Below, one piece after another: positions 1-8,348 of a DNA stretch of 64,000 nucleotides. This DNA is from Mycolicibacterium rufum (GTDB lineage Bacteria; Actinomycetota; Actinomycetes; Mycobacteriales; Mycobacteriaceae), in assembly GCF_022374875.2 (NCBI RefSeq), contig NZ_CP092427.2, positions 682,001 to 746,000 of the forward strand, read 5' to 3'. The position numbers and the translations under genes were made by a program. Numbering within the stretch: position 1 is the stretch's first letter; each line of letters opens with the position of its first letter. The notes beneath the pieces are model-generated. The model was given only the letters and a program-made list of their open reading frames with translations, had not been told where the DNA came from and did not search any database.

Positions 1-1070
1 CGGTCCTGCGCCAGAATCGAACCCAGAACCGGGAAGCCGTTGAACGCAGTGTTGGCTGCCAGCACCAGGATCAGCGCGGTGACGCCGGCGATCAAGTAGA
101 GCCCGATCGGGAAGTCGTGGAACACCGCGTCGGCCAGCTGCGCGACCAGCGTCTTCTGCTGGTAGTCCGGCGGCGCCCCCCCGAGCTGCTCGAGCGGCCG
201 CTCGGCGATCTGCGCCCCGGTCGCCCGCGCCAGCATGATGATGCCCATGAACAACGTGATCGCGATGACGCCGAGCAGCAGCAGCGTCGTGGCGGCGTTG
301 CGCGACTTGGGTTTCTGGAACGCGGGCACCCCGTTGCTGATGGCCTCCACCCCGGTCAGCGCGGCGCTGCCGGACGAGAACGCGCGGGCGATCAGGAACA
401 CCAGCGCGAAACCCATCACGTCGCCGTGCTCGGAATGCATCTCGAAGCCCGCCGATTCCGCGCGCAGATGGTGCCCCAGCACGTAGATCTGGAAGAACCC
501 CCAGGCGAGCATGATGTACATGCCGATCATGAACGCGTAGGTCGGGATCGCGAACGCGGTGCCCGATTCCCGGATGCCGCGCAGGTTCAACGAGGCCAGG
601 ATGGTGATCGCCGCGACGGCGAACCACACCTTGTGCTGGTCGACGAACGGGATCGCCGAACCGATGTTGGACATCGCCGAGGACATCGACACCGCGACGG
701 TCAGCACGTAGTCGACCAGCAGCGCGCTGGCGACCGTCAGCCCGGCCGTGGGGCCCAGGTTGGTCGTCACCACCTCGTAGTCGCCGCCGCCGGACGGGTA
801 GGCGTGCACGTTCTGCCGGTAGCTCGCGATCACGATCAGCATGACGCCGGCGACCACCAGCCCGATCCACGGCGCCAACGAATAGGCCGACAGGCCCGCG
901 ACCGACAGCACCAGGAAGATCTCCTCCGGGGCGTAGGCCACCGAGGACAGCGCGTCGGAGGCGAAGACCGGGAGGGCGATCCGCTTGGGCAACAGGGTGT
1001 GCGCCAGTTTGTCGCTGCGGAACGGCCGGCCCAGTACGAGCCGCCGCGCGGCCGTCGAAAGCTTGGACAC
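1..1070 (-). CDS. APC-superfamily amino acid permease, 3' end missing
   Basis: Integral membrane transporter of the APC (amino acid/polyamine/cation) family, equivalent by position and sequence type to Rv2690c. Translating the complement gives a soluble start (SKLSTAARRLVLGRPF) and then the family signature around FASDALSSVAYAPEE, followed by alternating hydrophobic spans, with YPSGGGDYEVV in an early loop. About 356 codons are present and the frame runs off the left edge, so the C-terminal part is missing. The start is taken as GTG at 1070; an in-frame TTG lies 9 bases upstream. It is divergent from ceoB, with a 118-bp gap holding both promoters. Substrate unknown. Confidence 0.85.
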   Translation of the reverse strand, partial: MSKLSTAARRLVLGRPFRSDKLAHTLLPKRIALPVFASDALSSVAYAPEEIFLVLSVAGLSAYSLAPWIGLVVAGVMLIVIASYRQNVHAYPSGGGDYEVVTTNLGPTAGLTVASALLVDYVLTVAVSMSSAMSNIGSAIPFVDQHKVWFAVAAITILASLNLRGIRESGTAFAIPTYAFMIGMYIMLAWGFFQIYVLGHHLRAESAGFEMHSEHGDVMGFALVFLIARAFSSGSAALTGVEAISNGVPAFQKPKSRNAATTLLLLGVIAITLFMGIIMLARATGAQIAERPLEQLGGAPPDYQQKTLVAQLADAVFHDFPIGLYLIAGVTALILVLAANTAFNGFPVLGSILAQD

Positions 1071-1188
1071 GAGTGCCAAGGGTAAGCCCGACGGTCACCG
1101 GACGCTGCAAAGCTGTAGCGTTCCTCAAAGCATCAGTGGCGGGAGATCGCAGACCGCCACGTTCGGCCCCCGCCGGAAAGGACCCCAG

Positions 1189-1860
1189 GTGCGTGTAGTG
1201 GTGATGGGATGCGGCCGGGTCGGCGCCTCCCTGTCCGACAGTCTGGCCCGGATCGGACACGACGTCGCCGTCATCGACCGCGACGGCACGGCCTTTCACC
1301 GCCTGTCGCCGGAGTTCCCGGGTCAACGGGTGCTGGGCATGGGGTTCGACCGCGACGTGCTGATCAGAGCTGGTATCGAGGGGGCCTCGGCGTTCGCGGC
1401 GGTGTCCTCCGGCGACAACTCCAACATCATCTCCGCCCGGGTGGCGCGCGAGACCTTCGGCGTACAGCGCGTGGTGGCGCGCATCTACGACGCCAAGCGC
1501 GCCGCGGTCTACGAACGGCTGGGCATCCCGACCGTGGCGACGGTGCCGTGGACCACCGACCGGCTGCTCAACGTGCTGACCCGGGAGACCGAGACCACCA
1601 AGTGGCGCGATCCGACGGGCAACGTCGGCGTCGCCGAGCTTTCCCTGCACGAGAACTGGGTGGGCCGGCGGCTGTCCGATCTGGAGGCGGCGACGTCGGG
1701 CCGGGCCGCGTTCCTGATCCGCTTCGGCGCGGGTCTGCTGCCCGACGCGAAGACCGTCATCCAGGCGGGCGATCAGGTGTACCTGGCCGCGATCTCCGGT
1801 CACATCGCCGAAGCGCTGGCGATCGCGGCGCTTCCGCCGAGCGAGGAGGCCGACGCGTGA
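1189..1860 (+). CDS. ceoB: TrkA-type potassium uptake regulatory subunit CeoB
   Basis: Cytosolic NAD(H)-binding regulator of a Trk/Ktr-type K+ transporter, 223 residues, with one RCK_N and one RCK_C domain. The N-terminal Rossmann motif GCGRVG is at residues 7-12, and the RCK_C part covers about residues 140-215. GTG 1189 is chosen because it follows GGAAAGGA and puts the Rossmann strand at the N-terminus; the frame is open further upstream but that part has no domain. The second half-size TrkA protein follows 31 bases later, as in M. tuberculosis ceoB-ceoC. Two half-size proteins probably act together as one octameric ring. No channel subunit lies beside them. Confidence 0.9.
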   Translation: MRVVVMGCGRVGASLSDSLARIGHDVAVIDRDGTAFHRLSPEFPGQRVLGMGFDRDVLIRAGIEGASAFAAVSSGDNSNIISARVARETFGVQRVVARIYDAKRAAVYERLGIPTVATVPWTTDRLLNVLTRETETTKWRDPTGNVGVAELSLHENWVGRRLSDLEAATSGRAAFLIRFGAGLLPDAKTVIQAGDQVYLAAISGHIAEALAIAALPPSEEADA

Positions 1861-1891
1861 CCGCCGGCGACGATCATGAGGAGCGCCGGGT

Positions 1892-2557
1892 ATGAAGGTC
1901 GCCATCGCCGGGGCGGGCGCCGTCGGCCGGTCCATCGCCCGTGAACTGGTGGAGTCCCATGAGGTCACCCTGCTCGAACGCAACCCCGACCACATCGAGG
2001 TCGAGGCGATCCCGGCGGCGCACTGGCGCCTCGGCGACGCGTGCGAGCTGAGCCTGCTGGAAGCGGTCGGGCTCGAGGAGTTCGACGTGGTGATCGCCGC
2101 GACGGGCGACGACAAGGCCAACGTCGTGCTCAGCCTGTTGTCCAAGACGGAGTTCGCGGTGCCGCGGGTGGTGGCCCGCGTCAATGACCCCCGCAATGAA
2201 TGGCTCTTCGACGAGGCGTGGGGCGTCGACGTCGCGGTGTCCACGCCACGCATGCTCGCCTCGCTGGTCGAGGAGGCGGTGTCGGTCGGAGATCTGGTGC
2301 GGCTGATGGAGTTCCGCAAGGGCCAGGCCAACCTCGTCGAGATCACGCTGCCCGACGACACCCCGTGGGGCGGTAAGCCGGTCAAGCGCCTGGAGTTGCC
2401 GCGCGATGCGACGCTGGTGACGATCCTGCGTGGGCCGCGGGTCATCGTGCCCGAACGCGACGAACCCCTCGAGGGAGGCGACGAGTTGCTGTTCGTGGCC
2501 GTCGCCGAGGTGGAGGACCAGCTGCGCGAACTGCTGCTCCATCCGCAGCAGCGCTGA
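1892..2557 (+). CDS. ceoC: TrkA-type potassium uptake regulatory subunit CeoC
   Basis: Second half-size TrkA protein, 221 residues. The start MKVAIAGAGAVGRSIA contains GxGxxG at residues 7-12, and an acidic residue at the end of strand 2 (LLERN) is typical of NAD-type Rossmann folds. An RCK_C domain fills about residues 135-217. It is co-directional with ceoB (31-bp gap), so probably one transcript, and faces the DUF3159 gene with only 6 bp between the stop codons. Role inferred from family: nucleotide-dependent gating of a K+ uptake system. Confidence 0.9.
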   Translation: MKVAIAGAGAVGRSIARELVESHEVTLLERNPDHIEVEAIPAAHWRLGDACELSLLEAVGLEEFDVVIAATGDDKANVVLSLLSKTEFAVPRVVARVNDPRNEWLFDEAWGVDVAVSTPRMLASLVEEAVSVGDLVRLMEFRKGQANLVEITLPDDTPWGGKPVKRLELPRDATLVTILRGPRVIVPERDEPLEGGDELLFVAVAEVEDQLRELLLHPQQR

Positions 2558-2563
2558 GTTCCC

Positions 2564-3241
2564 TCAGGCCTCGCGGACCGCGTCGTCGGTACCGGCAGGC
2601 GCCTGCGCGCGCACGGCGCGTTGCGCGGCGCGGATCGCGCCGTAGGTGACCAGTGCCGCGATCGCCGTCAGCGGCCATCCCATCGCGATGCGGGCCACGC
2701 CGAGCCAGCCGGTCTGATCTTCTTCGTAGAGGTGCTGCTGCACGAGGAATCGAGAGGCGAACACCGCGACCCACACCAGGGTGGCGACGTCGAAGGCGTA
2801 CACCGCGCGACGGACATCACGCCAGCCACGGTCCTGGGTGTGCACCCACCCCCAGATGTAGCCGACGACGGGCCGGCGGATCACCACCGAGACCGCGAAC
2901 ACCACCGCCCAGATCAGCGAGGTCCAGATGCCCAGCAGGAAGTACCCTTTGGACGCTCCGACCAGATAGGCGATCAGCGCGCTGATGCCGACGCCGAAGA
3001 AGCCGGAGATCGCCGGCTGCACGGAGTCTTTGCGCACCAGCCGCCAGATCAGGATCAGCGTGGCCACACCCAGCGCGGCCGCGATGGCGGGCAGCAGGCC
3101 GAAGGCGGTGGACACCGGCACGAACACCAGGACCGGCAGCGAGGAGTAGATCAGGCCGCTGACGCCGCCCATCTGCTCGAGCACGGCTGCGCCGCGTGCC
3201 GGCGAGGTCTGAGCGCCCGGATCGGTACCGGGTTCGCTCAC
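2564..3241 (-). CDS. DUF3159 family membrane protein (Rv2693c-like)
   Basis: 225-residue protein with about five to six hydrophobic segments, starting after a short polar N-terminus (SEPGTDPGAQTSPARG). The sequence type is the DUF3159 family of actinobacterial membrane proteins; the molecular function is unknown. The start is GTG 3241, whose GTGA overlaps the stop of the upstream OB-fold gene, so the two are translationally coupled. Hydrophobic stretches include LPVLVFVPVSTAFGLLPAI and GYFLLGIWTSLIWAVVFAV. The frame is open upstream of the GTG but would run through the neighbouring gene. Confidence 0.82.
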   Translation of the reverse strand: MSEPGTDPGAQTSPARGAAVLEQMGGVSGLIYSSLPVLVFVPVSTAFGLLPAIAAALGVATLILIWRLVRKDSVQPAISGFFGVGISALIAYLVGASKGYFLLGIWTSLIWAVVFAVSVVIRRPVVGYIWGWVHTQDRGWRDVRRAVYAFDVATLVWVAVFASRFLVQQHLYEEDQTGWLGVARIAMGWPLTAIAALVTYGAIRAAQRAVRAQAPAGTDDAVREA

Positions 3242-3609
3242 TTCTGGATCTCGTAGTGGGGGTTGTAGATCGCCTTGGAGCCGTTGTCGAGCTTGCCGAC
3301 GCGGCCGTGCACCTTGAGTGTGCGACCGGACTCGATGCCCGGGATGCGGCGCTGGCCCAGCCACACCAGCATCACCGAGTCGGTGCCGTCGAAGAGTTCG
3401 GCCTTGACGCCGCCCGAGCACCCCTTGCCGTTGCACTCGACGCTGCGCAGGGTGCCGATCATGGTCACCTCTTGTCCGCGGTGGCAGTCGATCGCCTTCT
3501 GCGCTCCAGTGCTGGCGACGTCGTCGCTGAGTTCCTCGACGTCGAGCTGTTCCGGATCCTCGGTCAATCGACGGGTGAGCCGTCGCAGGTAACCCTCGGC
3601 CGTGGCCAT
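3238..3609 (-). CDS. OB-fold nucleic-acid-binding protein (Rv2694c-like)
   Basis: 123-residue cytosolic protein. After a helical N-terminus (MATAEGYLRRLTRRLTEDP) comes a single OB-fold, recognisable from GQEVTMIGTLRSVE, then VMLVWLGQRRIPGI and LKVHGRVGKLD, as in the anticodon-binding OB family. The start ATG 3609 is preceded by AGGAGA at good spacing. It overlaps the start of the DUF3159 gene by 4 bases, indicating one operon. In M. tuberculosis the same pair lies beside ceoBC. The ligand is unknown; RNA or single-stranded DNA is a family-based guess. Confidence 0.85.
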   Translation of the reverse strand: MATAEGYLRRLTRRLTEDPEQLDVEELSDDVASTGAQKAIDCHRGQEVTMIGTLRSVECNGKGCSGGVKAELFDGTDSVMLVWLGQRRIPGIESGRTLKVHGRVGKLDNGSKAIYNPHYEIQK

Positions 3610-3747
3610 GGCTTCTCCTGACCTTCTGTCACGTCTTTGTGGTGTGGTACCCCAACCAAACGCCACGGTAGACCTCTTGGTTCCCAGATGCGAACCACCG
3701 CGGCGGGTCGCAGGGAACCGGTTTCCACCACCAGGCACGATCGAAAC

Positions 3748-4470
3748 ATGGCGGTCGATCTGCAGGGCGTGACCACGGTGCTGCTCCCCGGCACCGGATC
3801 GGACGACGACTTCGTCTACCGGGCGTTCGCCCCGGCGTTACACCAGGTCGGAGCCGTTGTGGTGACCCCGGCGCCGCGGCCGCACCGGCTCGTCGAGGGC
3901 TACCGAGACGACCTCGACGACGGGGCGCGATCGGGTCCGATCGCGGTCGGCGGGGTGTCGATCGGTGCGGCCGTCGCCGCGGCGTGGGCACTGTCACATC
4001 CGGGCCGTGCGGTGGCGGTTCTCGCCGCGCTGCCGGCGTGGACCGGCGACCCCGAGGCGGCGCCGGCCGCGCTCGCGGCCCGGCACTCCGCGGCCGTGCT
4101 GCGCCGCGACGGCCTGGTCTCGGCGACCGCGGCGATGCAGGCGTCGAGCCCGCCGTGGTTGGCCGCGGAGCTGACCCGGTCCTGGGCCGGGCAGTGGCCG
4201 GCGCTACCGGACGCGATGGACGAGGCGGCGCGCTTCGTCGCGCCGACCCTCGGCGAGTTCGAGCGTCTCGCGGTGCCCATGGGCGTGGCGTCGGCCACCG
4301 ACGACGCCGTGCACCCGCTCGAGGTGGGCGTGGCGTGGGTGTCGGCGGCCCCCCGGGCCGCGATCCGGACCGTGACGCTCGATCAGCTCGGCGCCGACCC
4401 CTCCGTGCTGGGCGCCGCGTGCCTGACGGCGCTGCATGACGCCGACGGGCGCCGCCGGCAGGACAGTTAG
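3748..4470 (+). CDS. Alpha/beta-hydrolase-like protein (Rv2695-like)
   Basis: 240-residue protein with an alpha/beta-hydrolase layout: TVLLPGTGSDDDFVYRAF near the start (oxyanion-type loop) and a nucleophile elbow GVSIGAA around residue 73, giving a Ser in G-x-S-x-G. A later Asp segment (SATDDAVHPLE) fits the acid position. ATG 3748 gives a start without a clear Shine-Dalgarno. The 3' end overlaps the DUF3710 gene by 4 bases in convergent orientation. Substrate unknown; an esterase or thioesterase is possible. Confidence 0.75.
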   Translation: MAVDLQGVTTVLLPGTGSDDDFVYRAFAPALHQVGAVVVTPAPRPHRLVEGYRDDLDDGARSGPIAVGGVSIGAAVAAAWALSHPGRAVAVLAALPAWTGDPEAAPAALAARHSAAVLRRDGLVSATAAMQASSPPWLAAELTRSWAGQWPALPDAMDEAARFVAPTLGEFERLAVPMGVASATDDAVHPLEVGVAWVSAAPRAAIRTVTLDQLGADPSVLGAACLTALHDADGRRRQDS

Positions 4471-5180
4471 CCGCCGGTGATGGTGCGCAACTGCTGCATC
4501 GCCGAACCCTGGACGGCCCGGCGCGCCGCCGGATCGGCCGGGGGCTGCGGCGGCTCGGGCTGCTGGCCCTGCGCGGCGGCCTGGGCCTGCGCCTGCGCCG
4601 CGGCGGCCTGTTCGGTGGCCGCCTGCAGTTGCGCGGCCATCTGCTCGGGCAGCGCCACCGGCAGCGGCGTGCGCACCGGCAGCGGAGTGTCGCCCCGGCG
4701 GACCACGGTGTCGGCCAACGCCTCACGCGCCTGATCGGCGAGCGCTCCGATGCTGTCCTCGGGGCCGTTGACCACGCAGCGGATCATCCAGCGGTAGCCG
4801 TCGACCCCGATGAAACGCACCACGGCCTGACCCTGGCCGCCCGAACCGACCACCTCGCGACCCCACGGGCCGTCTTCGATGCTCACCTTGGGCACGTCCT
4901 TGCGCAGGGACTCGGCCAGTTCGGAGGCCACCTCGCGCCACAGCCCGGTCGACTTGGGTGCGGCGTAGGCGGCGATGGTGAAGCGGCCGTGCGGCGTCAC
5001 CACCCACACCGCGCTGGGCACACCGGTCTCGTTGATCTCGACCTGGACCTGACCGCCCTCGGGCATCGGGATCAGCACCGAGCCGAGATCCAGCCGCGCC
5101 ACCGTCGCGACGTCCGGATCGTCGAAGTCATCGATGTCGAACGGGCCTTCGAGTTCCTCGTCGGCTTCCACTGCTATCAC
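4467..5180 (-). CDS. DUF3710 family protein (Rv2696c-like)
   Basis: 237-residue soluble protein of the DUF3710 family. The conserved core runs from about residue 25 (RLDLGSVLIPMPEGGQVQVE) to 175, with RWMIRCVVNGPED in the middle. The C-terminal 60 residues are low-complexity Ala/Gln/Pro (EQAAAAQAQAQAAAQGQQ). Start GTG 5180; a GTG at codon 4 is an alternative and no strong ribosome site distinguishes them. It sits just downstream of dut on the same strand with a 46-bp gap, as in other mycobacteria. Function unknown. Confidence 0.82.
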   Translation of the reverse strand: MIAVEADEELEGPFDIDDFDDPDVATVARLDLGSVLIPMPEGGQVQVEINETGVPSAVWVVTPHGRFTIAAYAAPKSTGLWREVASELAESLRKDVPKVSIEDGPWGREVVGSGGQGQAVVRFIGVDGYRWMIRCVVNGPEDSIGALADQAREALADTVVRRGDTPLPVRTPLPVALPEQMAAQLQAATEQAAAAQAQAQAAAQGQQPEPPQPPADPAARRAVQGSAMQQLRTITGG

Positions 5181-5226
5181 CTCAGGTGTCTCGCGCTGTC
5201 GCTGTCAGTCGGTCTGTCAGCCATCG

Positions 5227-5691
5227 TCACAGACTGGCATGCCCGCCGGAAGATCCGTGGCCCCCGGCACCGCGCGTCGTGTCGGCGAGGCCGGCCTCGT
5301 CGAAGCTGCTCACCTCGACCAGTTCGGGCAACTCGACGCGCTGCACCAGCAATTGGGCGATCCGGTCCCCGCGGTGCACGACGATCGGGGTGTGCGGATC
5401 GAGGTTGATCAGCGACACCTTGATCTCTCCGCGGTAGCCGGCGTCGATGGTGCCCGGACTGTTGACGATCGAAAGGCCAACGCGCGCAGCCAATCCCGAT
5501 CGCGGATGAACGAGTCCGACCATGCCGTGCGGAATGGCGACCGCGATGCCGGTGCCGACCAGGGCCCGCGCACCCGGCGCCAGTTCGACGTCCTCGGCGC
5601 TGTACAGGTCCACACCGGCGTCACCGTCGTGCGCCCGTTCGGGCAGCGGGAGATCCCGATCGAGACGCACGACCGCCAAAGGACTGGGCAC
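5227..5691 (-). CDS. dut: Deoxyuridine 5'-triphosphate nucleotidohydrolase
   Basis: dUTPase hydrolyses dUTP to dUMP and pyrophosphate, keeping uracil out of DNA and supplying dUMP for dTMP synthesis. The five family motifs are visible: DAGVDLY at about residues 24-30, [19 protein letters not shown] containing the catalytic Asp, GDRIAQLL, and the glycine-rich C-terminal arm [10 protein letters not shown]. The start is set at GTG 5691, giving 154 residues with an N-terminus that fits the mycobacterial enzyme; the frame stays open upstream and GTG or ATG codons there would add up to 17 residues. Divergent from the DUF3093 gene. Confidence 0.95.
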   Translation of the reverse strand: MPSPLAVVRLDRDLPLPERAHDGDAGVDLYSAEDVELAPGARALVGTGIAVAIPHGMVGLVHPRSGLAARVGLSIVNSPGTIDAGYRGEIKVSLINLDPHTPIVVHRGDRIAQLLVQRVELPELVEVSSFDEAGLADTTRGAGGHGSSGGHASL

Positions 5692-5716
5692 GGCGTCAGA
5701 GATTACTCTTGGCCGC

Positions 5717-6193
5717 GTGTCCGACACGCACGCCACCGCCACCAGCGTTCGCTACCGCGAACGGCTGTGGGTTCCGTGGTGGTGGTGGCTGCCGGGGTTG
5801 GGGCTGGCGACCCTGATCGCCCTGGAGGTCAACCAGGGCATCGCCGCGCTCCCCGACTGGCTGCCCTACGCGGTGCTGCTGCCCGTGGCGGCGGTCACGC
5901 TGGTGTGGCTCGGCCGGGTGGAGCTGCGGGTGGTGCACGACGACGCCGGCGGCGCGGAGCTGTGGGTGGGCAACGCGCACCTGCCGGCGTCGGTGATCTC
6001 CCGATCCGCCGAGGTGCCGCGCTCGGCCAAATCGGCAGCGCTGGGCCGGCAACTCGATCCCGCCGCCTATGTCGTGCACCGGGCCTGGATCGGCCCTCTC
6101 GTGCTGCTCGTCCTCGATGATCCGGATGACCCGACGCCGTACTGGCTCGTCAGCGCCCGCCACCCGGACCGGGTGCTGGCCGCGCTGCGCTGA
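5717..6193 (+). CDS. DUF3093 family membrane protein (Rv2698-like)
   Basis: 158-residue protein with two close transmembrane segments in the first 60 residues ([20 protein letters not shown] and [18 protein letters not shown]), then a cytosolic beta-rich domain, the DUF3093 architecture. Start GTG 5717 lies 7 bases after the -10-like hexamer TACTCT (5704-5709), which suggests leaderless translation, common in mycobacteria. It is the divergent partner of dut with start codons 25 bp apart. Function unknown. Confidence 0.82.
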   Translation: MSDTHATATSVRYRERLWVPWWWWLPGLGLATLIALEVNQGIAALPDWLPYAVLLPVAAVTLVWLGRVELRVVHDDAGGAELWVGNAHLPASVISRSAEVPRSAKSAALGRQLDPAAYVVHRAWIGPLVLLVLDDPDDPTPYWLVSARHPDRVLAALR

Positions 6194-6239
6194 CGTCCGC
6201 GGTCCTCAACGCGGCTCGTCCCTCGCCGCTCGATCGTCG

Positions 6240-6542
6240 TCAGGCCGCGCAGTCCGAGCAGATCATCATCCCGTTCTTCTCGCTCGCCAGCCGGCTCCGG
6301 TGATGCACCAGGAAGCAGCTGGAGCAGGTGAACTCGTCGGCCTGCTTCGGGATCACCCGAACCGACAGTTCCTCGCCGGACAGATCGGCCCCGGGCAGCT
6401 CGAACGATTCGGCGGTCTCGGATTCGTCGACGTCGACGACAGCAGACTGGGCTTCGTTGCGGCGTGCCTTCAGTTCCTCGAGCGAGTCCTCGGACACGTC
6501 GTCGGTCTCGGTGCGCCGTGGGGCGTCGTAATCAGTAGCCAT
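6240..6542 (-). CDS. DUF4193 family zinc-ribbon-like protein (Rv2699c-like)
   Basis: 100-residue acidic protein. The N-terminal two thirds are rich in Asp/Glu; the C-terminus carries two CxxC knuckles, CSSC and CSDC, about 20 residues apart (FTCSSCFLVHHRSRLA, then MMICSDCAA), a likely structural zinc site. This is the DUF4193 family, conserved in actinobacteria next to cei. Start ATG 6542 follows GGAGGGGA on its strand. A perfect CRP-type palindrome lies 98 bp upstream, so cAMP-CRP control is likely. Function not known to me; RNA polymerase or transcription association is only a possibility. Confidence 0.88.
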   Translation of the reverse strand: MATDYDAPRRTETDDVSEDSLEELKARRNEAQSAVVDVDESETAESFELPGADLSGEELSVRVIPKQADEFTCSSCFLVHHRSRLASEKNGMMICSDCAA

Positions 6543-6639
6543 GGCCAGTCCCCTCCGTGAAGCTCATTGCAGCAGTGCTTTGTACCAGCGTCGAACGCAT
6601 CCGCCAAACGATTCGTGCCCGTATTGGCACCGGTTCTAA

Positions 6640-6655
6640 TGTGATTTACGTCACA
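6640..6655. promoter_or_regulatory. CRP/FNR-type operator
   Basis: TGTGATTTACGTCACA is a perfect TGTGA-N6-TCACA palindrome, the CRP consensus that the mycobacterial CRP (Rv3676 type) also binds. It lies in the 178-bp divergent region, 98 bp upstream of the DUF4193 start and 66 bp upstream of the cei start, so it could serve either gene. Confidence 0.75.
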
Positions 6656-6720
6656 GAAGTCGCCCTCCGTCCGTTGATGCCGGTCGGAGCCCCGCACACC
6701 GTAGCTCTAGAGTCTTGTGC

Positions 6721-7377
6721 GTGGTCGCGCAAATCACCGAAGGCACGGCGTTCGACAAGCACGGGCGCCCGTTCCGGCGCCGCAACTTCGTGCCCGGGGC
6801 GCTGATGTTCGCGGCGCTGGCAGTGGCGGCGCTCCTGGTCTGGGTGATCGCGCTCTCGCAGCCGCCCGACGTCCGCGAGGTCGCCGTCTGCAACCCGCCC
6901 CCGGCGCCGACGGACCCCAATGCGCCCGTCCCTGACCTGGGCGAACAGGTCTCACGCTCGAACATGACGGACGTGACCCCCGCCAAACTCGCCGACACCC
7001 GGATCCGGGTGCTCAACGCCAGCGGGCAGGGTGGGCAGGCCGGCGAGGTGGCCGGCGCGCTGCGCGACCTCGGCTTCACCGACCCGGAGGCGGCGAACGA
7101 CCCCGTCTACGCCAGCACCCGGCTGCAGTGCCAGGGCCAGATCCGGTTCGGACCGGCCGGCCGCGCCGCGGCGGCGTCGTTGTGGCTGGTCGCGCCCTGC
7201 ACCGAGCTGTTCCAGGATCAGCGCACCGACGACACCGTCGACCTGGCGATCGGCACCGACTTCACCGAACTGGCCCACAGCGACGACATCGACGCGGTGC
7301 TGGCCAGCCTGATGCCGGACGCCACCCAGCCGGCCGACCCGTCGCTGCTCAGCAAGATCCACACGCAGACCTGCTGA
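6721..7377 (+). CDS. cei: Cell envelope integrity protein Cei
   Basis: 218-residue protein with a short cytosolic N-terminus (VAQITEGTAFDKHGRPFRRR), one membrane span at about residues 28-47 (ALMFAALAVAALLVWVIAL), and an extracytoplasmic LytR_C-type domain (IRVLNASGQGGQAGEVAGAL, the first strand-helix unit). Four Cys in the outer domain could form two disulfides. Cei is known in M. tuberculosis (Rv2700) as a factor for envelope integrity. GTG 6721 is chosen because the hexamer TAGAGT (6708-6713) ends 7 bases earlier, fitting a leaderless transcript; TTG 6715 is the alternative. Convergent with suhB, one base apart. Confidence 0.88.
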   Translation: MVAQITEGTAFDKHGRPFRRRNFVPGALMFAALAVAALLVWVIALSQPPDVREVAVCNPPPAPTDPNAPVPDLGEQVSRSNMTDVTPAKLADTRIRVLNASGQGGQAGEVAGALRDLGFTDPEAANDPVYASTRLQCQGQIRFGPAGRAAAASLWLVAPCTELFQDQRTDDTVDLAIGTDFTELAHSDDIDAVLASLMPDATQPADPSLLSKIHTQTC

Positions 7378-7378
7378 C

Positions 7379-8224
7379 CTACCGGCGCAGGTCCAGCCCA
7401 CACTGCTGCAGCGCCTCGTCGAACGCCGGGGCCAGACCCGGCGCGGCGGCCACCATCAGTCCCGGTCCGCGCTGGCCGGGCGCGCGCACCACCGCGCCCG
7501 CCTCGGCCGCGATCAGCGCGCCGGCGGCCCAGTCCCAGACGTGCACGCCGTCCTCGTAGTAGGCGTCGAGCCGGCCCGCGGCCACCATGCACAGATCCAG
7601 TGCGCAGGAGCCGATCCGGCGCAGGTCGCGGATCTGCGGCAACAGTGCGGCCATCACGGTGCCCTGGCGGCGGCGATCCTCGGGTTGATAGGAGAAGCCG
7701 GTACCCACCAGGGCCATCGACAGCGACGTGGCGGCACTGCAGCGCAGCGCCGTCGACTGCCCGTCCCGCGTCACCCTGGCACCGTGGCCCCGCGCAGCCG
7801 AGTACACCGCTCCTGCTGCGACGTCGGCGACCGCCCCGGCCACCGACACCCCGCCGCGCTGCACGCCGACCGACACCGCGAAGGCCTCGATCCCGTAGAC
7901 GAAGTTCACCGTGCCGTCGATCGGATCCAGCACCCAGGTGAGGCGGCCGTCGTCGCCGCCTTCCGGCCCGCCCTCCTCCTCACCGAGAATCGGCTCGCCG
8001 GGGCGCAGATCGGCGAGCCGGTCCCGCAGCAACCGTTCGGTCTCGGTGTCGACGACGGTGACGGGGTCGGTCGGGGTGCTCTTGGCCCGAATCGCACCGT
8101 CCTGGTCGGAACCGGCGGTGTCGAACACCTCGGTGCGGCGCCGCCGGACGAACGCCGCCGCTTCCGCGGCCAACTGCTCGGCCACCGCGCGCACGGACGC
8201 CAGGTCGGTGTCGATGTCGCTCAC
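7379..8224 (-). CDS. suhB: Inositol-1-monophosphatase SuhB
   Basis: Mg2+-dependent inositol monophosphatase, 281 residues, hydrolysing inositol-1-phosphate to myo-inositol, a precursor of phosphatidylinositol mannosides and mycothiol. Metal-binding motifs are all present: DPVTVVDTETE, GEEEGG, the signature WVLDPIDGTVNF, and near the C-terminus VWDWAAGALIAAEAGA. Start GTG 8224 gives the expected length; ATG 8242 would add six residues. Divergent from ppgK with 124 bp between starts. Identity at family level is certain; the M. tuberculosis equivalent is Rv2701c. Confidence 0.93.
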   Translation of the reverse strand: MSDIDTDLASVRAVAEQLAAEAAAFVRRRRTEVFDTAGSDQDGAIRAKSTPTDPVTVVDTETERLLRDRLADLRPGEPILGEEEGGPEGGDDGRLTWVLDPIDGTVNFVYGIEAFAVSVGVQRGGVSVAGAVADVAAGAVYSAARGHGARVTRDGQSTALRCSAATSLSMALVGTGFSYQPEDRRRQGTVMAALLPQIRDLRRIGSCALDLCMVAAGRLDAYYEDGVHVWDWAAGALIAAEAGAVVRAPGQRGPGLMVAAAPGLAPAFDEALQQCGLDLRR

Positions 8225-8348
8225 CCGACCATCGCAACACATCGTGACCCGCGCCGGTGGTCCGGGATGCGAGACTCTCCCCCATCGGAATTCGTGAGCC
8301 GATAGTGTGTGCAGCACCGGCGCCCCCCACCTGCGCAGAGGAGCCTGC

